A DNA stretch of 64,000 nucleotides, taken from assembly GCF_947331815.1 (NCBI RefSeq), contig NZ_OX373462.1:1723376-1787375 (forward strand). Direction: 5' to 3'. This DNA comes from Cyanobacterium sp. uoEpiScrs1. GTDB lineage: Bacteria > Cyanobacteriota > Cyanobacteriia > Cyanobacteriales > Microcystaceae. Both the position numbers and the translations under genes were made by a program. Positions 38,929 through 48,813 of this stretch are shown here, one piece after another. Numbering within the stretch: the stretch's first letter is position 1; each line of letters starts with the position of its first letter. The notes under the pieces are model-generated. The model saw only the letters and a list, made by a program, of their open reading frames with translations. It had not been told where the DNA came from and ran no database searches.

Positions 38929-39768
38929 CCAAAAATTATATTCACCCTAAACTGGTGGCTGATTCATTATGACTAAGTTCAGAAAATACAAAATTTTTCC
39001 TTAAAAAAGTATTATTTATTGAAAATTTAGTCTAGTTAATTTTAGTAACTTTATAATTTATGCACAGTATAATAGTATTTATTTTTAAGTATAAATAACT
39101 AAAATTAACTAAGGAGTAACTCATATTTATATTGGACTAAACTCATTTATAAATAAGTATATATTTAAATCAAATTAATATAGATTTGTACTAGATTTTT
39201 ATAAACAAATATGATTTGAGAAAAAGATTTATTTAGGGTTCTAAATACGATCCAAACTCGAACAGTAAACGGACAATCTCCATCATTTTAATTTCATAAC
39301 AGTGAACGTTAATGATAAGCTTTTACCACTCAACTCAATGATCATGGTTTCTATAGTAAACACGAAAGTCAATCTATTGACTCCTAAGTTTAAAGTTGCC
39401 CTTGGCTTTCTATTATTTGAAAATAACTTGTTAAATAGTACTGAATATTAATAAATTCTTATACCAGAGCCGGAATATTTCGCAAAAATGATGTGATTAT
39501 TAATTACAAAAATAATATGAATCTTTCCTCATTCTTGGATTAAGTTAAATAAACAAGTATTATTGATACTTTCATACTTGATATTTTTTTTTAACTCTGA
39601 TATTTAAGGAGTAATTCCTTACTCAGAACGTTGAAAAATTTATCTCATAATTAAAAGTTAAGTTTAATAGTATTAATTACTAAAAATTAATGATTATAAA
39701 TTAAACAAGAGACAATTAATTAAAAATCTATATATGGTTGAGTAGTTTTTGGTTTTTTAAATAATTGA

Positions 39769-39811
39769 CATTAAATAGGCTTGATACAGTTTAGATCAAG
39801 CCTATTTAATG
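39769..39811 (-). terminator. Perfect 17-bp hairpin after the methyltransferase gene
   Basis: CATTAAATAGGCTTGAT (39769-39785) pairs exactly with ATCAAGCCTATTTAATG (39795-39811), 9-nt loop, 111 nt past the stop of the minus-strand gene. No T-run follows on that strand. Confidence 0.6.
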
Positions 39812-39921
39812 CCAATTATTAACAGGTATTCCTGCTCGCCACAAACCTAATAGTATTTTAGCTAACTTACTTAAAATTGATTTTTACCATCTATCTATTG
39901 ATATTGATGACAATAAATTAC

Positions 39922-40923
39922 TTAAGCTTTAACTATTTCCTCTGTGTTAGTTTCAGTTAATTTTTGTGCTAAATTAACTTTTACTGCTCGGAACATCCCA
40001 AATCGACAAAGGCTACTACCAAAAGCAAGACGCATCAATAACAAAGTAGGGACTTCCCTCAGGGATTTAATAAACCCTGATAAACCAAAACGGATTAACC
40101 CTTTAGGTCGAACAACTCCTTGCCTAATAGAATCAAACCAAGAAGGAAGAGTTTCTTGTGTCCAATCTGCTGTCATCACTTGTCCTTTTACTAATCCTGT
40201 TTCCATTAATAGTTCCGAAAATTCTTCAATACTACAAAACGCGGGATGAGACCATTGATCTAAAAGTTGACGCATTACAAGTTTTTCCCAAAAATTCAGG
40301 GACTTTTGACGATCATCTCTTTTATTCCAATCAGCTATAATCAACAAGCCATCAGGTTTCAATACTCTCATCATTTCCTGGGCATATTTAGCTTTATCTA
40401 CCATATGTGGACCTGCTTCAATAGACCACACCACATCGAAACTATTATCAGGGAAAGAGAGGGCTAAGGCATCGTCTACTTGGAATTTAACATTGATGCC
40501 CTCAGGAGTTAATTCCTGGGCGCGTTTAACTTGTTGGGAACTGATAGTAATCCCTGTTACATCAAACCCATAATCTTTAGAGAGAATAAAACTGCTTCCG
40601 CCAATACCACAGCCTACATCCAAAATGGTAGTGCCATGAGGTAATTTGTCTATGCCCCCCCATTTGATCATTTCATTAACAAAGTCAGATTTGGCCGTCA
40701 AGAAATTTTTCTTTCGAGGCGGCGAACCATAATACCCTAAATGGATATGTTTACCCCAATAAAACTCTAAGATACCGTCTTGAGTCCATTCATCGTAGGA
40801 GTTAGCAACTGTGTCGGAGGACTGATAACGACGAGGGGTCATTAAATAGAGTAAAATCCCTATCGCTAGCAAAATCAGTAGAAATACCAAAAGGTAATAT
40901 AGGTCCATTAGTTCTAATACCAT
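39922..40923 (-). CDS. MPBQ/MSBQ methyltransferase (plastoquinone/tocopherol synthesis)
   Basis: Resembles Synechocystis Sll0418, the 2-methyl-6-phytyl/solanesyl-benzoquinone methyltransferase that makes the plastoquinone and tocopherol head group at the membrane. A membrane anchor (about 8-28) is followed by the shared sequence YQSSDTVANSYDEWTQDGIL, SAM motif I ILDVGCGIGGSS at 100-111, and a C-terminal part with DQWSHPAF and FGMFRAVK. Length 333 fits. Retention suggests that plastoquinone (needed by NDH-1 respiration) is still made. Plus-strand frames over it are shadows. Confidence 0.9.
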   Translation of the reverse strand: MVLELMDLYYLLVFLLILLAIGILLYLMTPRRYQSSDTVANSYDEWTQDGILEFYWGKHIHLGYYGSPPRKKNFLTAKSDFVNEMIKWGGIDKLPHGTTILDVGCGIGGSSFILSKDYGFDVTGITISSQQVKRAQELTPEGINVKFQVDDALALSFPDNSFDVVWSIEAGPHMVDKAKYAQEMMRVLKPDGLLIIADWNKRDDRQKSLNFWEKLVMRQLLDQWSHPAFCSIEEFSELLMETGLVKGQVMTADWTQETLPSWFDSIRQGVVRPKGLIRFGLSGFIKSLREVPTLLLMRLAFGSSLCRFGMFRAVKVNLAQKLTETNTEEIVKA

Positions 40924-41633
40924 AACTCCATTTAAATTAGTGGTCCTACTATATCAAGTTATAAAATTTACTGTTATTTTTTGCTAAAATTCCTAATGAT
41001 CGTACATAAATTGAGAATAATCATATCAACTTATATTCCAGAGCTTCAAGTAATCATTACGAAAAGTACGTCAATAGAATTAGGCAGAATAAACTTATCC
41101 AACTAATTTTATACTCCTATTTTAGGAAAATAATCTATTTAAGTTTAACAAAGTTAAAATAGATTATCAAAAGATAAAAAAATGAATTAGTAAAAATCAA
41201 TTATTAGTTATGCCATAAGAAATAGAGGTAATTAGTATTTATTTAAAACCAGATTGAACATCTATATGAATAAAACCTTAATCTTTTAAAAGAAGTAAAT
41301 GTAATCGAATATATTTGAGCTAAAAAGGGAATATATTACATATGGAGTATTTTAAGATAATTTTAAAAAAAGGTTAGTCCGAAAAAAATACTGAACTAAT
41401 AAATAGCCACAATAAAAATAATTAATTGCACTTACTACATATTTTAGTTCTTGTTTTGATAATAGACAAAATTCAGTTAACAAATAATAAATGTAACTAA
41501 CCAGCACAATAAAAACATATACATACTAAAAATATGTTAATTCTTTTTATATTATATTATAATATATTATTTACTTATACATAACTACTTAAAGTGATAT
41601 TTTTTCTGTAAATCAAATAAACAATATTGACAA

Positions 41634-41669
41634 TAAGTTATTATCAATAATATTATTGATAATAACTTA
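41634..41669. repeat. 36-nt perfect palindrome
   Basis: Eighteen bases followed directly by their exact reverse complement, centred on AATATT (41649-41654). A/T-rich throughout. It lies 16 nt before the terminator-like hairpin and over 700 nt from any gene. Confidence 0.65.
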
Positions 41670-41685
41670 ACCCATTAGTAGTTTT

Positions 41686-41724
41686 AGGTTGTTTTTTTAG
41701 AAAACAACCTCTAAAATTTTTTTT
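41686..41724 (+). terminator. Orphan intrinsic terminator
   Basis: AGGTTGTTTT (41686-41695) pairs exactly with AAAACAACCT (41701-41710), 5-nt loop, followed by CTAAAA and eight T residues. It is directional for the plus strand, yet no plus-strand gene exists upstream back to 38811. Either a short RNA ends here or the gene has been lost. Confidence 0.6.
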
Positions 41725-42793
41725 AATGGTATAAATTTTACTTTTTTATAGTTAGTGTCTCTAGCAATAATAATTATGTATAATGACTAAGAAATAATAA
41801 GCTGTAGAATCTATAAAATATCTAAATTACAGTATTAAATAGCCTACTCATCTAAAAACAAGTTACACTAAAATATTAGTTCAATTTAATTTAAAAAAAG
41901 AAAGATTTTAAATTATTTTTATAAATCAGTAAATCATACTGGTCGATAAATATTTCAAAATATCGAATAAAAAATTTTAAAAAATAGCGATTATTCTGAG
42001 ATATTAATATATTTTAAAACTAATTTATTTACTTATATCAATAAAATTGTTAAGATTTACTGACGAATTAAAAATTTGATTTAGGATAATAACAATAAAA
42101 AATTGTAAAAATTACTGCAAAGTAAAAGATAAATAATTTAAGCAAAGATTTAAATCATCTTAAAAAAAGGGAAATAAGTTACCAGTAATCAAGAATTATT
42201 TTATATTAAAAATTGCTATAAAAATAAAATAAATTTTTAGGGTAATTAGTAGGTTTTTTAAAACAAAAAATTAACAAGTGTATATACTATAATTTGCGTA
42301 GATTATTCCAGTAAATAAATTTTTATAAAATAGATTGTTTTCTATTTACATAATGTAATAAAAAAATGAAAAATATCATGGTTATTTTAATATTAAATTA
42401 CTATATAAAATAGCTTAATTGTTGTTAAGATTAAATAATTTATGGAGATGTATATTTTTCAAAAAAGTTTTTACTACAATCCAAAATATGATATAAAATT
42501 AATTCCATAACACATATTTTATTAAACTGTCAAAATTGTATTTAATATAAATTAATTCAACCCAAACACTAAAAACTTGATTTAGATACTCTACAATATA
42601 TGTAGATAATCATAGCTAAATTTATATTGCCATAATTAATTATTGAAAATATTTTTCAAGCTGTTTACATACAATGTTGTCATAGGTAATAATTCAGTCT
42701 CAATAAGTGAGTAGCTAGTGATAACTCGATAAAAATTGTTTATACTATTGCTCTAAGATAAGAAGTAGTTAGATGAATTGGACAATTGTTAGG

Positions 42794-42823
42794 TTGTCAA
42801 TATCCTAAGCTAGGATTTATAAT
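42794..42823 (+). promoter_or_regulatory. Sigma-70-type promoter of ssrA
   Basis: TTGTCA (42794-42799) and TATAAT (42818-42823) with an 18-nt spacer. The expected transcript start is about 42830, leaving a short 5' leader to be trimmed from the tmRNA precursor. Confidence 0.75.
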
Positions 42824-42842
42824 TATGAGTCAAGACTAACAG

Positions 42843-43227
42843 GGGGCCGTAACGGTTTTGACAGGTTGGCGAAATCTCCCCCGTGATTCAGGTCGAGAGT
42901 GAGTCTCCTCTCGTAAATCCAAGGCTCAAACAAAAAAGTAACTGCGAATAAAATCGTTAAGTTTGAGCGCGCAGCAGTAGCTGCATAACTGAACTCCTTA
43001 AGAGTCCGCTCGCTTCCAGGATGACTCCGTTAAGTTCTAGAGGCCTAACCCCAACGGATGCACTCACTAGCCATCTCTGATTAGCTATTGGGTAAAGACT
43101 TAGTCAGAGTATCCCACCATTCGGGATAAGGAATGGTTCCTGTTCTGCGGATTAAAAGAACTAAACCTGTGAATGAGCGGACAGTCAATACCCAGTCTGG
43201 ACAGCAGTTCGACTCTGCTCGGCTCCA
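42843..43227 (+). ncRNA. ssrA: tmRNA (one-piece)
   Basis: Rescues stalled ribosomes by trans-translation and tags the unfinished protein for proteolysis. The 5' GGGGCCG pairs with 3' CGGCTCC (43220-43226) to form the tRNA-like acceptor stem, A43227 is the discriminator, and GTTCGACTC gives the T-loop. CCA is not encoded. The tag frame at 42944-42988 reads ANKIVKFERAAVAA then TAA, close to other cyanobacterial tags with their hydrophobic ending. The gene is not circularly permuted. The 385-nt length is normal. Confidence 0.96.
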
Positions 43228-43246
43228 TATACAATATTTGTTTTAG

Positions 43247-43285
43247 AAAGGCTCAGTTAACTTATCGTTATAGCTGGGTCTTTTT
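43247..43285 (+). terminator. Terminator of ssrA
   Basis: AAAGGCTCAG (43247-43256) pairs with CTGGGTCTTT (43274-43283) with two G-U pairs, merging into a T5 tract. Starts 20 nt after the tmRNA 3' end. Confidence 0.75.
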
Positions 43286-43297
43286 AGTAAAGAAACA

Positions 43298-43343
43298 TAT
43301 CTAAACTAGTTGATTATCTTAGGGTAATCGGCTAGTTTAGATA
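43298..43343 (-). terminator. Long hairpin behind selO
   Basis: TATCTAAACTAG (43298-43309) pairs exactly with CTAGTTTAGATA (43332-43343); the inner part continues for about nine pairs including G-T pairs. It lies 95 nt past the selO stop on the minus strand. Confidence 0.6.
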
Positions 43344-43437
43344 TATTGCCAATATTAAATTATTAGACTTCTTTCTTTTAAAAGTCATATAGAATGTAGA
43401 AAGATATTGTCAAAAACTACAGCTGAGAGTACACAAA

Positions 43438-44859
43438 TTATTCTTTAAACTGCAGTTTTTTAATCAGATCATAAAAAGGTTGCCAGTCATCTTTATTAGC
43501 AATCTCCTCCCAAACCGTTTCAATAGTTTCTTTTACTAAGCTAATTTTTGGATTATAAACTTGTAAACAACTGTAGATAGTTTCCATTTTTTCTATAGGC
43601 AACTGGTTTAGAATCCTATGATATATCCTGCACCAACCTTGCCAATCAGCAAAGGGGAGTTTTTGGTTCTCTAAAATACTTAAACCGTCTTCGCGCCATC
43701 TATAATTAAACTGTTGAGATAAAGTTTCAAAAAATCCAAAATAACTTATTTGAGTTTCTTGTAAAACTTCTAATGTTTTCTCTACTAAATCCCGTCCTTC
43801 AGCAATCACTAAATTATTAAATCCTAATTTTTGTAGAATTAATTCTCGATAAAATTGGTGATAATAATCATCAAACTTTACTAAAGTTTCTTCTAGCCTA
43901 TACAAAGAAATTACCGCCATCAAAGGGAGATGTAACATCTCTAAATTTGCACGACAGATAGATGATTGGTTTCCATAGCTGTAGCGTCCGCCATCATCAA
44001 AATAAGCAGCAACAAATTTTGGATCATAGGTAGGAATAAAAGCATAGGGTCCGTAGTCAAAACTTTCCCCTGTGATCGACATATTATCTGTATTTAACAC
44101 TCCATGACAAAATCCTGCTGCCATCCACTGTGCTGCTAATTTGGCAACCCGTTGAACTAATTTTTGGTAAAAGAGGGGGTAACGATCTGGAGATTGACAA
44201 ATTTCAGGATAGTAAGTATCTATTACATGATCTAACAATTTTTGGATTAAATCAGGACGTTTTAGGTAATATAATCGTTCAAAAGTACCAAAACGAATAT
44301 GGGAACGATTAACACGAATCATAACTGATGAACGAGTAGGGGATGGTTCATCAACACGCCATAATTTTTCTCCAGTTTCAATTAAACTTAAACAACGTGA
44401 CGTCCGTACTCCCGAAGAATGTAATGCTTCGGCAGCTAATACTTCTCGAATTCCCCCTTTTAAGGTTAATCTACCATCGCCACCGCGAGAATAAGGAGTT
44501 TGACCTGATCCTTTCGTTCCAAAATCATATAATTGATTGTCTGTTCCCTGTATTTGTCCGTAAAGAAAACCTCTCCCATCTCCTAAAAGGGGATTATACT
44601 GCCCAAATTGATAACCATGATAACGTAAGGCTAAAAAAGGACGAATTCCTTGTAATTTACCAAATGCTTCAACAAAATGATCATCATATACAGCCTCAGA
44701 GGATAACCCGAACAAGGGTAATAACTCATTATTACGGAAACGAAGAATCTGTTTGGGAAATTTAGCAGCAACAACTTGGTCGTAATAATCATCACCCAGA
44801 TTTTCTAGAATGGGTTCGTAATTGAGCTTGAAAAAGGGATTATCTGGGATTTCTACCAT
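43438..44859 (-). CDS. selO: SelO family protein adenylyltransferase
   Basis: Pseudokinase-fold enzyme (YdiU/UPF0061) that transfers AMP from ATP to hydroxyl side chains of proteins. Recognisable blocks are [40 protein letters not shown], and the active-site region [23 protein letters not shown] 44859 (473 aa) is preferred over TTG 44868. The C-terminus ends LIKKLQFKE and lacks the Cys/Sec-Ser-Ser tail known from E. coli and animal SelO. It lies 110 nt downstream of the DRTGG-domain gene on the same strand. Frames on the opposite strand are shadows. Confidence 0.92.
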   Translation of the reverse strand: MVEIPDNPFFKLNYEPILENLGDDYYDQVVAAKFPKQILRFRNNELLPLFGLSSEAVYDDHFVEAFGKLQGIRPFLALRYHGYQFGQYNPLLGDGRGFLYGQIQGTDNQLYDFGTKGSGQTPYSRGGDGRLTLKGGIREVLAAEALHSSGVRTSRCLSLIETGEKLWRVDEPSPTRSSVMIRVNRSHIRFGTFERLYYLKRPDLIQKLLDHVIDTYYPEICQSPDRYPLFYQKLVQRVAKLAAQWMAAGFCHGVLNTDNMSITGESFDYGPYAFIPTYDPKFVAAYFDDGGRYSYGNQSSICRANLEMLHLPLMAVISLYRLEETLVKFDDYYHQFYRELILQKLGFNNLVIAEGRDLVEKTLEVLQETQISYFGFFETLSQQFNYRWREDGLSILENQKLPFADWQGWCRIYHRILNQLPIEKMETIYSCLQVYNPKISLVKETIETVWEEIANKDDWQPFYDLIKKLQFKE

Positions 44860-44970
44860 TTCATTCAAAAAGGGGTTTCTATCATGTTAGCCAAAAAAAA
44901 TTTCAATCTAATAATCTTTGATTGCTAAATATAGGATTCAACACACGTTAACTTATAAATTCGTATCAAT

Positions 44971-46044
44971 TTAACTAAGTCCTAGAGTTTGGAGGGATCT
45001 GTCAAAATCAAAATACTCACTCATTAATTGTTCAATGCAATCTATTTTAATTTGTTCTTGAAGTCTGACATTTCCAAAAGCACTATCAACAATTTCTACC
45101 GTTTGCAATGTATCAAGATCAACCGAAAGAATTGGTACTTCTAAATCTTCGGCTCGGTTAATAATTAAGGGTTGGGGGGTAATGTGTCCAGTTAAAATTA
45201 GACAACTGGTGGAGGTTTCTAATGCTGCTAATTGTAAGTCTGTGCGATCTCCCCCTGTAACTACTGCCTTATGTTGTCCTTGGCGAAAATATTCCAACGC
45301 CGAGTTAACATTCATCGCTCCGATAGTGAGACTTTCCACCATTAAATCTAATCGGTCACCACGACATAATACATCTGCCCCTAACTGATAAGCAATTTCA
45401 CGAACACTAACACTATTAAGTAAGCTACTTGACGGCAACATTCCTAAAACCTTAATCCCCTCACCTTCAAGATAGGGTTTAATTAGAGTTTGGGTAGATT
45501 CCAATTTGTCGATAGGAATATGATTAATAATTACTCCTATAAGGTGACCACCCAATTGCTGTTTAGCCTTGACAAGACTATCAACAACTAAGGAGGAATG
45601 ATAACGTGCAACTAGTATTATCGACGCGCTTAACGTATGGGCAACGTCTATTACCGACAAGTTAAATGAACTTCCTTTCCATAGGGTACCGGCTCCCTCA
45701 AGAATTACCACATCAGCTTCTACATCATCATAGGACTGACGCAATAATTGAGTATAGTTTTTAGTATCTTTACCTTCAAGACGTTTCTCAATTGTCTTTG
45801 TTTCCAAAAATAATAAAGGGGACCGTACTTGGGTTGACTTTAAGTCCAAGATATCAGCAATAAACTGTACATCAGCTTCCTCCTTTAGAAAAGAGCCATC
45901 TTCCAAATAGGTTCCGATAGGTTTACCGTAGGCCACAGAAAATCCTTTTTGTCTTAACCGATGAGCGAGCCCGATAATTGTCCCGGACTTGCCACTGCAT
46001 GCTTCAATCGATCCGACTAGTAAATATTTTGCTGACAGTGCCAC
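44971..46044 (-). CDS. P-loop and DRTGG domain protein (phosphotransacetylase-like family)
   Basis: 357-residue protein of the family often labelled phosphotransacetylase. An N-terminal BioD/CobQ-like P-loop domain ([11 protein letters not shown] at 12-22, VILEGAG near 113-119) is followed by a DRTGG domain (about 210-320), as in the N-terminal part of long Pta enzymes. The catalytic Pta domain itself is absent, so the label should not be read as acetyl transfer. A regulatory or ligand-sensing role is likely but unproven. The start is GTG 46044 with AAGGAGT 6 nt upstream, a strong ribosome site. Confidence 0.85.
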   Translation of the reverse strand: MALSAKYLLVGSIEACSGKSGTIIGLAHRLRQKGFSVAYGKPIGTYLEDGSFLKEEADVQFIADILDLKSTQVRSPLLFLETKTIEKRLEGKDTKNYTQLLRQSYDDVEADVVILEGAGTLWKGSSFNLSVIDVAHTLSASIILVARYHSSLVVDSLVKAKQQLGGHLIGVIINHIPIDKLESTQTLIKPYLEGEGIKVLGMLPSSSLLNSVSVREIAYQLGADVLCRGDRLDLMVESLTIGAMNVNSALEYFRQGQHKAVVTGGDRTDLQLAALETSTSCLILTGHITPQPLIINRAEDLEVPILSVDLDTLQTVEIVDSAFGNVRLQEQIKIDCIEQLMSEYFDFDRSLQTLGLS

Positions 46045-46551
46045 GAGGTTACTCCTTAAATGTGTAATTCAACGGCAGTTTTTTAGAAAATAGTATAGAC
46101 GTCGCATCTATCAAACTTTACCTTTGAACTTTTTTGCCCTCACTTAATGCTCTTACACAGTTTCCATAATTAAAAATGGTTGTAGGAGTGTAAGGAATAA
46201 AATTGTTTGAAATGCAGTAATTTGCGATAAGATACTTGGGAAGAATCTGCGAACTTAACTTCTATTGTACTATTTTCAATTTTATGACTTAGATTTTTTT
46301 AATCTCTCTTAATTGATTGGATCGCTTTGACGAGAAACAAAGGACAGCTAAGCTGTAGTATCCTACTATAGAGAAAATAGATACGTGTATAACGAAAATA
46401 AAAAATTTACTTAATTAAATAGTTTTATAGAAAAATCCCAATTTATATTTACCTATTATAATTAGTAGATATTTATAATGCAGTTTTGTAATACTCAGCC
46501 ACCCCCCACTGTATGATTTCCTGAGAGGTGGTCATATTCCACAAGAATGGA
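46045..46551. other. Gap between the DRTGG-domain gene and glpK
   Basis: About 507 nt. CTTACAC near 46151 and GTGTAAG near 46186 can pair, and a GGTGG/CCACC inverted repeat (46499-46531) lies 20 nt past the glpK stop. Both are weak terminator candidates; no frame seen. Confidence 0.5.
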
Positions 46552-48054
46552 CTACTGGATCCAATTTTTAGCACGGTCTACTGCCCGTCGCCAAGGAGTG
46601 AAGTTAGCTTGAACTTTAGAAGCATTATTTCCAGGATTGAAAACCCGATCAATCTTACGGGTAGCAATTAGGTCCTCGTAACTATCCCAAAAACCAATGG
46701 TTAATCCTGCTCCAAAAGCAGCCCCTTGGGCGGTAGCATCTAATATAACAGGGCGTTCTACGGGAATTCCCAAAGCATCAGATTGAAATTGCATTAAGAA
46801 GTTGTTCTGGGAAGCCCCTCCATCAACTTTAAGACGGGCTACTTTCATATCTGACCCTTTATTTATAGCCTCGACTACTTCCTTAACTTGATAGGCAATT
46901 GCTTCTAACACTGCCCTTACCATATGTTCTCGTCGAACTCCCCCGGTTATTCCTAAAAATGCTCCCCGGGCTGACATATCCCAATGAGGAGCACCTAGTC
47001 CACTCAACGCAGGTACAAAGTAAATTCCATTGGTATCAGAAACTTGACGGGCCACGGACTCAGTTTCAGCTGCACTATTGATTAAATTTATCCCATCACG
47101 TAACCATTGAATTGACGCTCCAGAAGTAAATATTGCCCCTTCTAGTGCATAGTTGGCAGAGTTATTTCTCGTCCAAGCAACGGTAGAAAGAAGTTGATTT
47201 TTTGAACGCATGACTTCTTTTCCCGCCTGTAAAATCAGGAAAGAGCCTGTCCCATAAGTACATTTAAGTAATCCTGGACGATCACAACCGTGAGCAAATA
47301 AGGCTGCTTGTTGATCGCCAAAAATGGCGGTAATAGGAATTTTTGCTCCTAATATGTCAGCATCGGTTTCACCAAAATAACTCATACTTTCTTGAATTTT
47401 TGGCATGATAGTTGGTGGAATGCCAAATAATTCTAATAAGTCTGAATCCCAAGTTAGTCCATCGAGGTTCATTAACATAGTACGACAGGCATTACTATGG
47501 TCAGTAGCGTGAACCTTTCCCCCTGTTAAGTTCCATAACATCCAAGTGTCAATAGTTCCAGCAATGACATTCTCAAAGTCTACTGAGGGCTTATTCTCTT
47601 TTACCCAATTAATCAACCAGGCGAGTTTAGTCGCAGAGAAGTAGGGATCTAGGACTAACCCAGTTTTTCGGGTAATTTCTCGTGACTTTCCTTTTCTGCG
47701 TAGTTCGCTACACATATCAGATGTACGACGATCTTGCCAGACAATGGCCTTATGTAGTGGTTTTCCTGTGGTCTTATCCCATAAGAGACAGGTTTCCCGT
47801 TGCACAGTTAAACCAATAGCCTCTATCGCTGTGATATCTATTTGTTTTTTCCCTAAAACTTGATCGATGACGCTACGCGTATCTTGCCAAATTTCTGTTG
47901 CATCGTGTTCCAACCAGCCCGGGTAAGGATAATGCTGAGTTAGTTCTTTATATGCTTGACCAGCAATTGCTCCATCTTTATCAAAGATGATGGCACGGTT
48001 CCCCGTAGTCCCCAAATCTATTGCCAGGATGTACTTATCGTGTTTTGTTGTCAT
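46552..48054 (-). CDS. glpK: Glycerol kinase
   Basis: Phosphorylates glycerol to glycerol-3-phosphate, the entry step of glycerol use and a feed into lipids. FGGY kinase signatures are present: DLGTTGNRAIIFD near residue 13, QRETCLLWDKTTGKPL near 128, TGSFLILQAG near 269, and the C-terminal VDGGASQNNFLMQFQSD. Length 500 is normal and all motifs look intact. No glpD or glpF lies nearby. In a symbiont it could use host-derived glycerol; that is inference. Confidence 0.95.
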   Translation of the reverse strand: MTTKHDKYILAIDLGTTGNRAIIFDKDGAIAGQAYKELTQHYPYPGWLEHDATEIWQDTRSVIDQVLGKKQIDITAIEAIGLTVQRETCLLWDKTTGKPLHKAIVWQDRRTSDMCSELRRKGKSREITRKTGLVLDPYFSATKLAWLINWVKENKPSVDFENVIAGTIDTWMLWNLTGGKVHATDHSNACRTMLMNLDGLTWDSDLLELFGIPPTIMPKIQESMSYFGETDADILGAKIPITAIFGDQQAALFAHGCDRPGLLKCTYGTGSFLILQAGKEVMRSKNQLLSTVAWTRNNSANYALEGAIFTSGASIQWLRDGINLINSAAETESVARQVSDTNGIYFVPALSGLGAPHWDMSARGAFLGITGGVRREHMVRAVLEAIAYQVKEVVEAINKGSDMKVARLKVDGGASQNNFLMQFQSDALGIPVERPVILDATAQGAAFGAGLTIGFWDSYEDLIATRKIDRVFNPGNNASKVQANFTPWRRAVDRAKNWIQ

Positions 48055-48813
48055 TAGCTATCATTTCAGTAATGAGTTGCCTAAAGCATTTTCAACCAAA
48101 ATACTTTGACTGTATATATACAATCTCAGCTCTACCGAGATCGTACCAATAATATTCATCTCAACTAGACAAGTACTTAGAGTTCTCGCGATGTTTCGAC
48201 TCTAAATGCTGCTCTATATTATTTTTCCTACACCACAATTTACTGACTTAGTATCAAACCTAGATGAATTGTATCATTGTTATTTTTAATTAGCAAAAGA
48301 TACAGAACAGTTTGAAGATTGTCACTTATTAACTAAATTTAGAATAAAAAATATTTTTTGAAGATAGAATAGCAACAATAATATATGAATACCAGTCTTG
48401 ATTTTAATCTTATATCGATACATCTACTAAGTTAACTTATTTATTGTTTATATACTTTTTAAGATAACAGTAGGCAAGTATTTATATGGAAAACAGGATA
48501 AATAAAATAAATAGTAATTTTTAAGTTATCACCCACCTATTAAGGTAGCTACCTTATTCGAACAAACTGTATTTGTAGTTAAGCTATTTACAATAAATAC
48601 AATTCTTAGTATATTTGACTGTATAAAATACACTTAATATAAATATTTTAAACGTAAATAATACTTGAAAGAGGTCAAAAATAAATCTAACTATCATTAA
48701 ATACAATAATATTAAATAAGTAAAATTATTTATTAACATCAGACTAAGTCTGGATAATTTACAGATTTCATATATATTAGAAATATATCATTGAGAAAAT
48801 ACTAAATTGTTAT
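48055..48813. other. Gene-free stretch, smc to glpK
   Basis: About 760 nt. Two small stems upstream of glpK: ATCTC/GAGAT (48123-48141) and TTAGAGT/ACTCTAA (48177-48205). They might belong to its leader but are short enough to be chance. Otherwise AT-rich. Confidence 0.5.

Larger units (their letters stand above)
38812..39921. other. Convergent gap, mrdA/methyltransferase gene
   Basis: About 1.1 kb with a hairpin near each end (38900-38928 and 39769-39811). The middle part (39240-39480) is slightly GC-richer but broken by stops in every frame. Confidence 0.6.
40924..42842. other. 1.9-kb gene-free region upstream of tmRNA
   Basis: Extremely AT-rich. Contains a 36-nt perfect palindrome (41634-41669), a terminator-like hairpin with T8 (41686-41724) and the tmRNA promoter (42794-42823). 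No credible reading frame. Confidence 0.65.

Noticed and set aside
39240..39480. Possible pseudogene in the GC-richer patch between mrdA and the methyltransferase gene
   Set aside because: All six phases are broken by stops every few codons and I could not find a run of protein-like sequence.
44343..44765. 140-residue plus-strand frame opposite selO
   Set aside because: Overlaps conserved SelO sequence; composition and lack of a ribosome site mark it as a shadow.
44971..46044. Calling the DRTGG-domain protein a phosphate acetyltransferase
   Set aside because: Only the N-terminal P-loop and DRTGG domains are present; the catalytic Pta domain is missing.
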